DNA from: JBBIOI01 sp037443425
GTDB taxonomy: Bacteria; Desulfobacterota; BSN033; UBA1163
Direction: 5' to 3'
Length of the DNA stretch: 31,513 nt
Assembly (NCBI GenBank): GCA_037443425.1
Contig: JBBIOI010000029.1
Coordinates: 1-31,513 of the forward strand
The notes beneath the pieces are model-generated. The model searched no databases and had not been told where the DNA came from. It saw only the letters and a list, made by a program, of their open reading frames with translations. The position numbers were made by a program, and so were the translations under genes. Every line of letters begins with the position of its first letter. Position 1 is the stretch's first letter. Of this stretch, positions 16,374 through 24,207 are shown one piece after another.

Positions 16374-17930
16374 ATGGAATTGCTAATTATACCAAATATT
16401 TTGGAATTTATTTTGCGTGATGAATTAGTATCCCGAGGAGATCCGGAAGCGGGAGATAATTTTCAAAATATATTAAAAGCCGGAGATATTAGGAATCTTA
16501 AAAAATATTCTGAAAAATCCTCTTTTATGGAAAAAGAATTAAGTAATTTTTTTATACATCTACTGTATTCCAATAATATTCAAGTAAATAGTGATTTATT
16601 ATCTTTTCAATTTCAGGACAGTCTGACATTTAATCTGTCTGAGCAAAAAATAAATTTAATCACTAATCTATCGGAGGATTTTAGTTCAAATGGTATATTA
16701 AATAAGAAAACTGTAACAGAAAACCATATACAAGACCTCTTATTAATTCATCATGAAGAAGCAGATAAAATGGAAACAGGGGATCCAACTGCTAAAGAAA
16801 TAGATATTGAATCGATTTATAGTGAAGAGTGTGGTAAGACACTTCGGATTTCAGATAATTCGATCTTTCCTTGGGAGTCCAATATATCAATAAAGGGGGA
16901 TGATAGCACTTGCTTGCTAAATGATGGTTTAATTCAGAATAAAATATTATCGCAAAAAGAGACTTACCCGGATAGGTTATTTGATAAAGGTGATTTAGAA
17001 GAGATAAGGATTAAGATTGAAAATTTAGATTTTGAGGGAATAAAGGATTCTTTCATAAAACCATCTTTTATACCTATCACTGGAAATGATGAAATATCAA
17101 ACGTATTTTCAAGAATGATATTTCAGGATAGATTTAAACATGATTTTGAATCTAAAAAGATATCATTTTTAGATTCAAATCATATTACTCCCGAACTTAA
17201 AGAGTTTTTAAATCAAAACTCAAATCTTGAAAAGGAAAAAGTTCTATTAGATTTCAATCGATTTAAAACGATAAAAGATTTCTATACTCAAGATTCAATT
17301 CTACCCGGGCTAAAAGAGGGAAATAATGAGGAAGAGCCTTCAATAATATTTGGAATTGAAGGGTCAATGCAAAAGCGTCAAGATGATATCGGGGATGGTA
17401 TGGATTTGGGAGATTTCCAAAATATGATTAGTGAGCATCATGAGCCCATTCAATCAAATACTCGACCCCCATCAGATTTACCTAATATTGATTATAAAGA
17501 GATATATCAACAGATAGAAAAAAAGGTTGTCTGGTGTCTTAAAAATGATAAAGAAAAGGTTAAATTAATTTTAAATCCTCCAGAATTAGGTCATATACAG
17601 ATTGAGGTTAAAAATAGTCAAAAGAATGTTGAAATCATGCTATGGGCAGAACATGCTGATACAAAGCAACTTTTAGAATTAAATCGTGATTTATTATCGA
17701 GCATTTTAAGTGAGGATGGATTTAAGTTAGAAAGACTTTCCATCTATTTTCATCAAGAGATGATGGGCTTTCAGGATAGAAATGAAAACCCTCTTTCCCG
17801 AGAGAAAAGATTTTTGAAAAGCAATCAAGAAGATGAGGAGCTCGATATTGTTCATGAAGAGCGCATGATTGGATCATATGGTCTCAATCAATCATTATAT
17901 GGAGTTAAGCATATCGATTTAAGAGTTTAA
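16374..17930 (+). CDS. fliK: flagellar hook-length control protein FliK
   Basis: This 518-aa protein measures hook length and switches the export gate from hook to filament substrates through FlhB. The N-terminal about 370 residues are hydrophilic and without recognisable domains, as is usual for FliK. The C-terminal Flg_hook domain (about 375-465) has the signature VKLILNPPELGHIQIEV (396-412) and the following amphipathic segment LLELNRDLLSSILSEDGFKL. There is no Shine-Dalgarno before the ATG. A sigma-54 promoter places the transcript start about 4 nt upstream, so leaderless initiation is likely. The next internal ATG (residue 52) also has no SD. It heads the hook operon, 16 bp before flgD. 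Confidence 0.88.
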   Translation: MELLIIPNILEFILRDELVSRGDPEAGDNFQNILKAGDIRNLKKYSEKSSFMEKELSNFFIHLLYSNNIQVNSDLLSFQFQDSLTFNLSEQKINLITNLSEDFSSNGILNKKTVTENHIQDLLLIHHEEADKMETGDPTAKEIDIESIYSEECGKTLRISDNSIFPWESNISIKGDDSTCLLNDGLIQNKILSQKETYPDRLFDKGDLEEIRIKIENLDFEGIKDSFIKPSFIPITGNDEISNVFSRMIFQDRFKHDFESKKISFLDSNHITPELKEFLNQNSNLEKEKVLLDFNRFKTIKDFYTQDSILPGLKEGNNEEEPSIIFGIEGSMQKRQDDIGDGMDLGDFQNMISEHHEPIQSNTRPPSDLPNIDYKEIYQQIEKKVVWCLKNDKEKVKLILNPPELGHIQIEVKNSQKNVEIMLWAEHADTKQLLELNRDLLSSILSEDGFKLERLSIYFHQEMMGFQDRNENPLSREKRFLKSNQEDEELDIVHEERMIGSYGLNQSLYGVKHIDLRV

Positions 17931-17946
17931 AGAAAGGAGGATAAGG

Positions 17947-18600
17947 ATGATTTCTTCTATTTCATCGGCAAAAAATTCTACTTCTAACGTAAAACAAAAC
18001 GATAGGACAACCCTTTCACAATATGACTTCCTTAACCTGCTGATTACCCAAATGCGCTTTCAGAATCCCCTTAATCCATTGGATTTTCATGAAATGACAT
18101 CACAACTTACCCAATTTGGAAGTCTTGATGCGTTAAATAGGATTAGTAAGAGTTTTGAGAATTTAATTTCATATCAAGCTTCTATAAATAGTTTACAGGC
18201 AGCCAATTTAATAGGAAAAAAGGTTAAGTCATTTGGGAATAGTATAACTGTTGAGGAAGGAAAGGCCTCTGAGGCTTTTTATCAATTGTCAAAACCGGGC
18301 AAGGTAAAAGTGCATATCATAGATTTTCATGGTAATTTAGTTCGTGTCATAGAAGAGGGATTTAAAAATGCATCGGAACATAAATTAATATGGGATGGGA
18401 AGGATGTAAATGGAAATCCTGTTCCAGATGGAGTTTATTTATACAGGGTGTCGGCAATTGATGAATCAGGGAATGCCATCGGTGTAAATTCTTTTCAATC
18501 GAATAGGATAACAGGGGTAAGTTTCGAAAATGGGATAGTTTATCTAAATCATAAAACAGGTAAAACAACAATGGAAGATATAATAACAATATTAGAATAA
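17947..18600 (+). CDS. flgD: flagellar hook-capping/scaffold protein FlgD
   Basis: The 217-aa protein caps the growing hook and allows FlgE subunits to polymerise. The N-terminal signature FLNLLITQMRFQNPLNPLDF (residues about 28-47) with SQLTQFGSLDALNRI is diagnostic. The C-terminal half has the FlgD Tudor/Ig-like fold with KLIWDGKDVNGNPVPDGVYLY. It is preceded by a strong SD (AAAGGAGG) and followed after 21 bp by flgE, giving the classic fliK-flgD-flgE order. Confidence 0.96.
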   Translation: MISSISSAKNSTSNVKQNDRTTLSQYDFLNLLITQMRFQNPLNPLDFHEMTSQLTQFGSLDALNRISKSFENLISYQASINSLQAANLIGKKVKSFGNSITVEEGKASEAFYQLSKPGKVKVHIIDFHGNLVRVIEEGFKNASEHKLIWDGKDVNGNPVPDGVYLYRVSAIDESGNAIGVNSFQSNRITGVSFENGIVYLNHKTGKTTMEDIITILE

Positions 18601-18621
18601 TTATAGAAAGGAGGAGTAATC

Positions 18622-19884
18622 ATGTCTATTACATCATCTTTTTATTCTGGATTAAGTGGACTTGATACCCATGCTACAGCAATGCAGGTCATAGGAGATA
18701 ACATTGCTAACCTTCATACCACTGGATTTAAAGGGAGTTCAGCACATTTCGAAGATGTTTTGGGAGTTTCTCTAAGTGGGGTAACTGGAAGCAACCAAAC
18801 AGGAGCAGGATCAAAGGTAAGCACTGTAGATATAAATTTTATTCAAGGGTCTCTTGAGACAACAGATGTTGCAACAGATATTGCCATTAATGGTAAGGGA
18901 TTTTTTGTAGTTACAGATCCGATTACAAGAGAGGAATTTTATACCAGGGCAGGTCACTTCAATATCGATAATCAGGGTTACTATGTTAATAATTTAGGCT
19001 ATCGTGTCCAGGGATATCTCTATGATAGCACTGGAACCAATTTAATAGAAACCTTATCAGACATTAGGATCCATCAAAATAATATGATTCCTCCAAATGT
19101 AACAAGTGAAATAGAGATGGTCTTAAATCTTGATGCCTCAGAAACAGCCCTTACTTGGGATATTGATGACCCTTCAAGCACTTCCCAGTTCTCAACTGCC
19201 ATAACTATCTTTGATACCATTGGTCAGTCTCATCAAATAGAGGTCTATTTTACAAAAACAGATGATCAGACATGGCAGTGGCATGCAGTAATAGATGGTT
19301 CCGATGTCCAAGGAGGTACATCAGGCGAGTATGTACTTTTTGGAGAGGGAGAATTAGAATTTGATGAATCTGGCGAACTCAGCACTTCAATGCCTGTGGA
19401 TTTCTATACAGAGTCCATTACCTTTGCTAATGGTCTTACCCCGCCTTCAACCACCGTGGATTTTACCGGAACCACACAGTATGGGTCTGCTTCTTCGATT
19501 CAGAGACTTTATCAAGATGGTTATGCTGCGGGAAATGTTTCGGGGATAGCAATTGATGAAGAAGGTAATATCATGGCTAATTATACAAATGGAATAAGAA
19601 AGAATATTGCCAGATTGGCAATTGCAGATTTCCCAAATCTAAATGGACTTATCCGAAAAGGAGGAAACATTTTCCAGGCAACCACTCGTTCGGGAGATCC
19701 CCTGTATAATAAACCTGGAGTTGGAGGGATGGGAAACATCTGTTCTTCTATGTTAGAGGAGTCAAATGTGGATATGGCAGCAGAGTTTATTAAGATGATT
19801 ATTATTCAACGCGGATATCAGGCTAATACAAAGGTAATAACAACTACTGATGAGATGCTTGCCCAGTTAATAAATATCAGATAA
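18622..19884 (+). CDS. flgE: flagellar hook protein FlgE
   Basis: This 420-aa protein is the hook subunit, exported by the flagellar type III system. The N-terminal rod/hook motif runs SSFYSGLSGLDTHATAMQVI with GDNIANLHTTGFKG. The middle holds the FlgE domains (NLDASE..., NGLTPPSTTVDFTGT, GNVSGIAIDEEGNI) and the C-terminal helix ends SNVDMAAEFIKMIIIQRGYQ...DEMLAQLINIR. Length is in the usual range. The SD AAGGAGGAG precedes the ATG. It is the last gene of the hook operon; flbD and motAB, which often follow flgE in related genomes, are missing here and the next gene is fliL. Confidence 0.97.
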   Translation: MSITSSFYSGLSGLDTHATAMQVIGDNIANLHTTGFKGSSAHFEDVLGVSLSGVTGSNQTGAGSKVSTVDINFIQGSLETTDVATDIAINGKGFFVVTDPITREEFYTRAGHFNIDNQGYYVNNLGYRVQGYLYDSTGTNLIETLSDIRIHQNNMIPPNVTSEIEMVLNLDASETALTWDIDDPSSTSQFSTAITIFDTIGQSHQIEVYFTKTDDQTWQWHAVIDGSDVQGGTSGEYVLFGEGELEFDESGELSTSMPVDFYTESITFANGLTPPSTTVDFTGTTQYGSASSIQRLYQDGYAAGNVSGIAIDEEGNIMANYTNGIRKNIARLAIADFPNLNGLIRKGGNIFQATTRSGDPLYNKPGVGGMGNICSSMLEESNVDMAAEFIKMIIIQRGYQANTKVITTTDEMLAQLINIR

Positions 19885-19892
19885 TTCTCACC

Positions 19893-19935
19893 GTGGAGGT
19901 TTGATAAGATGAAACTGATTCGAACCTCCACATGA
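19893..19935 (+). terminator. stem-loop after flgE, containing an 8-codon frame
   Basis: GTGGAGGTT (19893-19901) and AACCTCCAC (19923-19931) are perfect 9-bp arms with a 21-base loop. There is no T run after it, so it would be a weak or Rho-type end or a protective hairpin. A GGAGG in the first arm stands 9 bases before ATG 19909, which opens an 8-codon frame (MKLIRTST). Whether it is translated is unknown. Confidence 0.45.
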
Positions 19936-19965
19936 TCTTTCATTTCAATCAAGTTATTCCTTCCT

Positions 19966-19983
19966 TTGTCAAAACTTTGACAA
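19966..19983. promoter_or_regulatory. palindromic candidate enhancer site upstream of fliL promoter
   Basis: TTGTCAAA-AC-TTTGACAA is a perfect inverted repeat with 8-bp arms. It lies about 82 bp before the -24 GG of the fliL promoter, the usual distance for a sigma-54 activator site. A half-site-like ATTGACAG follows at 19995-20002. The activator (FlrC/FleQ/NtrC-type) is not in the window. Confidence 0.5.
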
Positions 19984-20061
19984 CAAATTTAAAAATTGAC
20001 AGTAGATATTTTAGCCAGATCTTAAAAGACCAATATTTTCAATTAGTTAATAAGTCATAGG

Positions 20062-20080
20062 TTTGGCACATTAGTTGCTC
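20062..20080 (+). promoter_or_regulatory. sigma-54 (-24/-12) promoter of the fliL-cheY operon
   Basis: TTTGGCACATTAGTTGCTC matches the consensus TGGCAC-N5-TTGC exactly, with GG at 20065-20066 and GC at 20077-20078. Transcription would start near 20090, 22 bases before the fliL TTG start. It is the best of the three such elements in the window. Confidence 0.85.
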
Positions 20081-20111
20081 TGCATCTCTAAAAAGATTAA
20101 AAGGCACTTTT

Positions 20112-20624
20112 TTGGATGAACGGACGAAAAACGAGCAGCCCGAAAAATTTGATAGTTCGAATAAAAAGAAAAAAAGATTAATTATTTTTGCAGCAGGTTT
20201 TATCTTTCTCGTAATGGTAAGTATTGGTATATTATCTTTTTTAAATATCATTTCAATTGGTATTCCCTTTCCCCAAAAAGGTCATTCTTCAGAATCAGAA
20301 AAAAAACAAGAACCAGTAAAAATTGGATTTTTGTATACAATGGATCCAATTATTGTGAATTTAGCAGACCATGATGTCCCAAGATATTTAAAAATTCGTA
20401 TCGAAATAGAAGGTCGGACTCCTAAGGCAGAGGAAGAAGTGGACAGGAGGCTACCTCAAATCAGGGATGCTATCATTACAATCCTTTCCTCAAAGACATT
20501 CAAAGATATATATGATCGTGAAGGAAAGGTAAGATTGAAAAAAGAGATTGTCCAGAGGGCAAATCAATTATTAGGAGAAGATAAAATAAAAGAGGTCTAT
20601 TTTACAGAATTTGTTATGCAATAG
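20112..20624 (+). CDS. fliL: flagellar basal body-associated protein FliL
   Basis: This 170-aa protein is a single-pass inner-membrane protein next to the stator and supports motor torque. A charged N-terminus (KKKKR) precedes the TM helix (about 23-48). The periplasmic domain has YTMDPIIVNLADHDVPRYLK, the usual FliL core, and ends YFTEFVMQ. The start is TTG at 20112, with AAAAGG (20099-20104) 7 bases upstream and the sigma-54 start at about 20090. It heads the long operon and overlaps nothing; fliM starts 7 bp downstream. Confidence 0.93.
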   Translation: MDERTKNEQPEKFDSSNKKKKRLIIFAAGFIFLVMVSIGILSFLNIISIGIPFPQKGHSSESEKKQEPVKIGFLYTMDPIIVNLADHDVPRYLKIRIEIEGRTPKAEEEVDRRLPQIRDAIITILSSKTFKDIYDREGKVRLKKEIVQRANQLLGEDKIKEVYFTEFVMQ

Positions 20625-20631
20625 GAGTAAA

Positions 20632-21606
20632 ATGGAAAAATTATTATCGCAGGAAGAGATAGATGCCCTGTTAAAAGGAGTTGAAAGTGGAGAGGTCGAT
20701 ACTACACCACAAAGTATCGACACTTCAGGAGTGAAGCCCTATGACTTTAATAATCCTGATCGAATCGTTCGAGAAAAAATGCCTACATTGGAGGTAATAA
20801 ATGAACAGTTTTCAAAACTCCTTAGAAACGATCTCTCCTATGCATTAAGAAAGTCAGCAGATGTCTTCTCCAAAGGAATTCAAATGAAGAAATTTGGTGA
20901 TTTTATAAAAACACTTCCTGTACCAAGCAGTCTACATGTATTTAAAATGGAACCTCTGAAAGGATATGCTATCTTGGCCATCGAGGCGAAACTTGTTTTT
21001 ACATTGTTGGACCTTTTTTTTGGTGGAAAGGGAAAAGGATTATTTCGAATCGAAGGAAGAGATTTTACAGCTATTGAGAATAGATTGATAAAAAAGGTTG
21101 TAGATATGATCTTTTCAAATATGGATAAGGCGTGGGCAGTTATTCAGCCCTTCAAATTTTGTCATGTTAGAAGTGAAATCAATCCCCAATTTGTAACCAT
21201 TACCCATCCAACGGATCTTGCCATTATTATCACATTTAACATCGAGGTTGAAGAGTCTGCAGGTACATTTGCATTTTGCATCCTCTACTCAATGATCGAA
21301 CCAATTAAGACAAAACTCTACTCAAATTTTCGAAGTGATCAACTCCAAACTGATAATAGCTGGCCTAAAAAACTTTTAAATCGTTTAGAACAGACAGAGA
21401 TAGAGATTACCGTGGAATTGGGAAAAGGAAAGATCAGGGTTAGAGATTTATTTGGGTGGAAAGTTGGCGATATTTTTTATTTAGACAATGAAATCTCTGA
21501 CCCTCTTACAATTTACGCAGGTGATGTTCCGAAATATCTGGGGAGAGCCGGTGTGTGCGGAGCAAATAAGGCTGTTCAGATTGAGGAAATGATCAAAATT
21601 CAATAG
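20632..21606 (+). CDS. fliM: flagellar motor switch protein FliM
   Basis: The start is ATG 20632, preceded by AGGAG, and the product has 324 aa. The N-terminal segment LSQEEIDALLKGVESG (5-20) is the CheY-P binding helix. The CheC-like middle domain contains the usual YALRKSADVF...KTLPVPSSLHVFKMEPLKGYA region and GGKGKG. The C-terminal SpoA domain (about 240-320) has KIRVRDLFGWKVGDIFYLDN. It forms the C-ring with FliN and binds phospho-CheY to reverse rotation. The CheY-like gene at 30223 in the same operon is a natural partner. Confidence 0.97.
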   Translation: MEKLLSQEEIDALLKGVESGEVDTTPQSIDTSGVKPYDFNNPDRIVREKMPTLEVINEQFSKLLRNDLSYALRKSADVFSKGIQMKKFGDFIKTLPVPSSLHVFKMEPLKGYAILAIEAKLVFTLLDLFFGGKGKGLFRIEGRDFTAIENRLIKKVVDMIFSNMDKAWAVIQPFKFCHVRSEINPQFVTITHPTDLAIIITFNIEVEESAGTFAFCILYSMIEPIKTKLYSNFRSDQLQTDNSWPKKLLNRLEQTEIEITVELGKGKIRVRDLFGWKVGDIFYLDNEISDPLTIYAGDVPKYLGRAGVCGANKAVQIEEMIKIQ

Positions 21607-21616
21607 GAGGCAAAAG

Positions 21617-21964
21617 ATGGAAACTGATCAAATAATGGAAGAAAATAAAGGGAAAGGTGAGAATCAGATAAACATTACTCATGAATCCCTATTGAAAGAA
21701 AATCCACGATTAGAATTCATCCTTGATATTCCATTAGAGGTTAGTGTTGAATTGGGCAGGACGAAGATACTGATTGGTGAGCTTTTACAACTTGGCCAAG
21801 GGTCTGTCATAGAGCTCAATAAATTAGCTGGTGAGCCTCTTGAAATATTGGTAAACAAGAAGTTGGTGGCAAGAGGGGAAGTAGTAGTTGTCAATGATAA
21901 GTTTGGTATTCGACTTACAGATATCATCAGCCCGGCTGATAGGGTTAAACAGTTAGGAGATTAA
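21617..21964 (+). CDS. fliN: flagellar motor switch protein FliN
   Basis: This 115-aa protein has a short acidic N-terminus and one SpoA domain: LDIPLEVSVELGRTKILIGE, then LGQGSVIELNKLAGEPLEIL and GEVVVVNDKFGIRLTDI. It builds the lower C-ring and docks the FliH-FliI export complex. SD AATAGGAGG overlaps the end of fliM, 10 bp upstream. Confidence 0.97.
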   Translation: METDQIMEENKGKGENQINITHESLLKENPRLEFILDIPLEVSVELGRTKILIGELLQLGQGSVIELNKLAGEPLEILVNKKLVARGEVVVVNDKFGIRLTDIISPADRVKQLGD

Positions 21965-21972
21965 AGAGGATA

Positions 21973-22350
21973 ATGCTTTGGGTTGTTACCAAAATGGTAT
22001 TGATATTAGGGCTTTTATGCATTTTTCTTTTTATTGCAATCAGATTATTGAAAAGGGGAAAAGCGTCGAGTAACTTTATTTCTTCTCGGTCCCCAATTAA
22101 AATACTTACTACCCAAATGATTGCGCCTCAAAAGTACATCTCCATAGTAGAAATTGGTGAAGAACTATTTGCATTGGGTATTTCAGAGTCTCAAATAAAT
22201 TTGCTAACAAAAATTGAAGATAAAGAGTTGGCAAAAAAGATGACCGAACAGTTAGAATCAAAAACTTCATCTTTCTTTCATTTTCAAAACTATCTGTTTA
22301 AAAATGGTGGATTTTTTGGGATATTACTTAGGAGAGTAAATGAAAAGTAG
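21973..22350 (+). CDS. fliO: flagellar biosynthetic protein FliO
   Basis: This 125-aa protein has one TM helix near the N-terminus (about 6-24), a basic stop (KRGK) and a small cytoplasmic domain with ILTTQMIAPQKYISIVEIGE and LFALGISESQINLLTKI, the usual FliO wording. FliO helps assemble the FliP pore. It is weakly conserved, but its place between fliN and fliP leaves little doubt. Its end overlaps the fliP start by 11 bp. Confidence 0.9.
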   Translation: MLWVVTKMVLILGLLCIFLFIAIRLLKRGKASSNFISSRSPIKILTTQMIAPQKYISIVEIGEELFALGISESQINLLTKIEDKELAKKMTEQLESKTSSFFHFQNYLFKNGGFFGILLRRVNEK

Positions 22351-23122
22351 ATTAAGAAGAGTCAATACCAAATTGATCACAGTAGTAGCTATTCTTTTAA
22401 TAGTGTTTTCTTCTTTTTCTCTTTTATATGCTGAGCCAAAAGGATTACAGATCCCTGCATTTAAGATAGAAGTTGGAAAAACGGGAGATCCTGGTAATAC
22501 CTCAATTGTTATTCAGATACTGTTTTTATTAACTATACTTACTTTAGCTCCTGCCATACTAATTATGATGACATCCTTTACTCGTTTGGTCGTTGTTTTT
22601 TCTTTTCTAAGGCATGCTATGGGAGTTCATCAAATGCCACCTAATCAAATTTTAATTGGCCTCTCCCTTTTTCTTACATTTTTCATTATGGCGCCTGTAT
22701 GGCATGAAGTTAAAGAGAAGGCTTACGTTCCTTATATAGAAAAAAGATTATCCCAGGAAGAGGCCTTTAACGAAGCTATAAAACCGGTTCGAAAGTTTAT
22801 GATGAAACAGGTCAGGGAAAAGGACTTAGCCCTTTTTTTTCAGATTTCAAAAACGATGAGACCCAGAACACCAGATGAGGTTCCAATGACAGCCCTTCTT
22901 CCGGCCTTTATGATAAGCGAGCTGAGAACTGCATTTCAAATGGGTTTCATCCTATTTTTGCCATTTCTTGTGATCGATATTGTTGTTTCAAGTGTTCTTC
23001 TTTCAATGGGCATGATGATGCTTCCTCCAATGATGGTTTCCTTGCCCTTTAAGGTTTTACTCTTTGTTTTAGTTGATGGATGGAATTTGGTTGTTACCTC
23101 TTTAGTAAAGAGTTTCTATTAA
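22340..23122 (+). CDS. fliP: flagellar export gate protein FliP
   Basis: This 260-aa protein has a cleavable-looking signal peptide (about 1-31, SLLYA). The conserved block LVVVFSFLRHAMGVHQMPPN (83-102) follows, then LIGLSLFLTFFIMAPV and the C-terminal AFMISELRTAFQMGFILFLP...VVSSVLLSMGMMMLPP. Five FliP copies form the core of the FliPQR channel. The ATG overlaps the end of fliO. Confidence 0.98.
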   Translation: MKSRLRRVNTKLITVVAILLIVFSSFSLLYAEPKGLQIPAFKIEVGKTGDPGNTSIVIQILFLLTILTLAPAILIMMTSFTRLVVVFSFLRHAMGVHQMPPNQILIGLSLFLTFFIMAPVWHEVKEKAYVPYIEKRLSQEEAFNEAIKPVRKFMMKQVREKDLALFFQISKTMRPRTPDEVPMTALLPAFMISELRTAFQMGFILFLPFLVIDIVVSSVLLSMGMMMLPPMMVSLPFKVLLFVLVDGWNLVVTSLVKSFY

Positions 23123-23133
23123 CGGAGAGGATA

Positions 23134-23403
23134 ATGAGTCAGGAATTAATAATTGGAGTGGCAAAGGATGCAATAGAAATTACTTTTATGCTTTCCTTGC
23201 CAATACTTGCAGTTGGATTGTTAGTCGGTATTGTGGTTGCATTTTTTCAAGCCATTACACAGATGCATGAGATGACATTAACCTTTGTACCAAAGATTGT
23301 TGCAGTTTTGATTGCTATTTTATTTTTGTTTCCGTGGATGATGCAGAAGATGGTTTTTTATACCCAGCAGTTAATAATGAATTTACCGAGGTATATCCAT
23401 TAA
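23134..23403 (+). CDS. fliQ: flagellar export gate protein FliQ
   Basis: This 89-aa protein starts at ATG 23134, preceded by GGAGAGG; an in-frame start upstream at 23080 lies inside fliP and is not used. Two TM helices flank FFQAITQMHEMTLTFVPKI, the diagnostic FliQ/SpaQ loop. It is part of the FliPQR pore. The gap to fliP is 11 bp. Confidence 0.97.
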   Translation: MSQELIIGVAKDAIEITFMLSLPILAVGLLVGIVVAFFQAITQMHEMTLTFVPKIVAVLIAILFLFPWMMQKMVFYTQQLIMNLPRYIH

Positions 23404-23410
23404 GGATGTT

Positions 23411-24205
23411 ATGATGGACATAGGTATTTTCTCCTGGTTTTTTAGACAGTTTGAGTCTTTTATCATTATTCTTACAAGGGTATCGTTTATTATCTTCATG
23501 ATGCCATTTCTGGGTTCACGTAGTTTACCCATTGTTCCCAAAATAGGTTTTAGCCTTATGACAAGCCTCATCCTTTTACCCACAATCAAGATTAATTCCT
23601 CTCCATTATCTTTAGGGCCTCTTTCTTTCATGGTCTTTATTGTTGGAGAGGCCATAATCGGTTTCTTAATAGGATTTTCAATGAAGCTTATCTTTACAGG
23701 AGTTCAATTCGCAGGGGAATTTATTGGAATCCAGATGGGATTCTCTATCGCCAATGTATTGGATCCTCAATCAGAGATTGATACTAATGTGATGGTTCAA
23801 CTTTATTACTTCTTTGCTATCCTGGTATTTTTTGCAGTAGACGGGCATCATTGGTTTTTTAAGGCCATCGCACATAGCTTTCAGATCCTTTCTCCTGGAG
23901 GGATCTTTCTTGGCGAAGGTTTATTAAGACACATCCTTATTCTTTCAGGGAGGATATTCCAGATAGCAATAAGGATCATTTCTCCAATCATGGCAATATT
24001 AATCTTTATACAACTGGCATTAGGTGTAGTGGCAAGAATGATTCCGCAGATCAATCTTTTAATAAGCAGTTTTCCTTTAACAATTGGTATAGGATTAATC
24101 TTTTTAGGTTTATCCCTTGACCTTCTTTTTCCATTTCTCAGGGGGATAATTGAAGAGTCAGGCAGAGGATTAGTTCATGTCCTTCTGCCTTTAATGAAGA
24201 GGTAA
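23411..24205 (+). CDS. fliR: flagellar export gate protein FliR
   Basis: This 264-aa polytopic membrane protein opens with a FliR-type first helix (FIIILTRVSFIIFMMPFLGS). The conserved GEAIIGFLIGFSMKLIFTGV and AGEFIGIQMGFSIANVLDPQ follow, then AIRIISPIMAILIFIQLALG. FliR completes the export channel and contacts FlhB. ATG 23411 or 23414 could be used; both follow AAGGATG. flhB starts 2 bp after its stop. Confidence 0.97.
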   Translation: MMDIGIFSWFFRQFESFIIILTRVSFIIFMMPFLGSRSLPIVPKIGFSLMTSLILLPTIKINSSPLSLGPLSFMVFIVGEAIIGFLIGFSMKLIFTGVQFAGEFIGIQMGFSIANVLDPQSEIDTNVMVQLYYFFAILVFFAVDGHHWFFKAIAHSFQILSPGGIFLGEGLLRHILILSGRIFQIAIRIISPIMAILIFIQLALGVVARMIPQINLLISSFPLTIGIGLIFLGLSLDLLFPFLRGIIEESGRGLVHVLLPLMKR

Positions 24206-24207
24206 AA

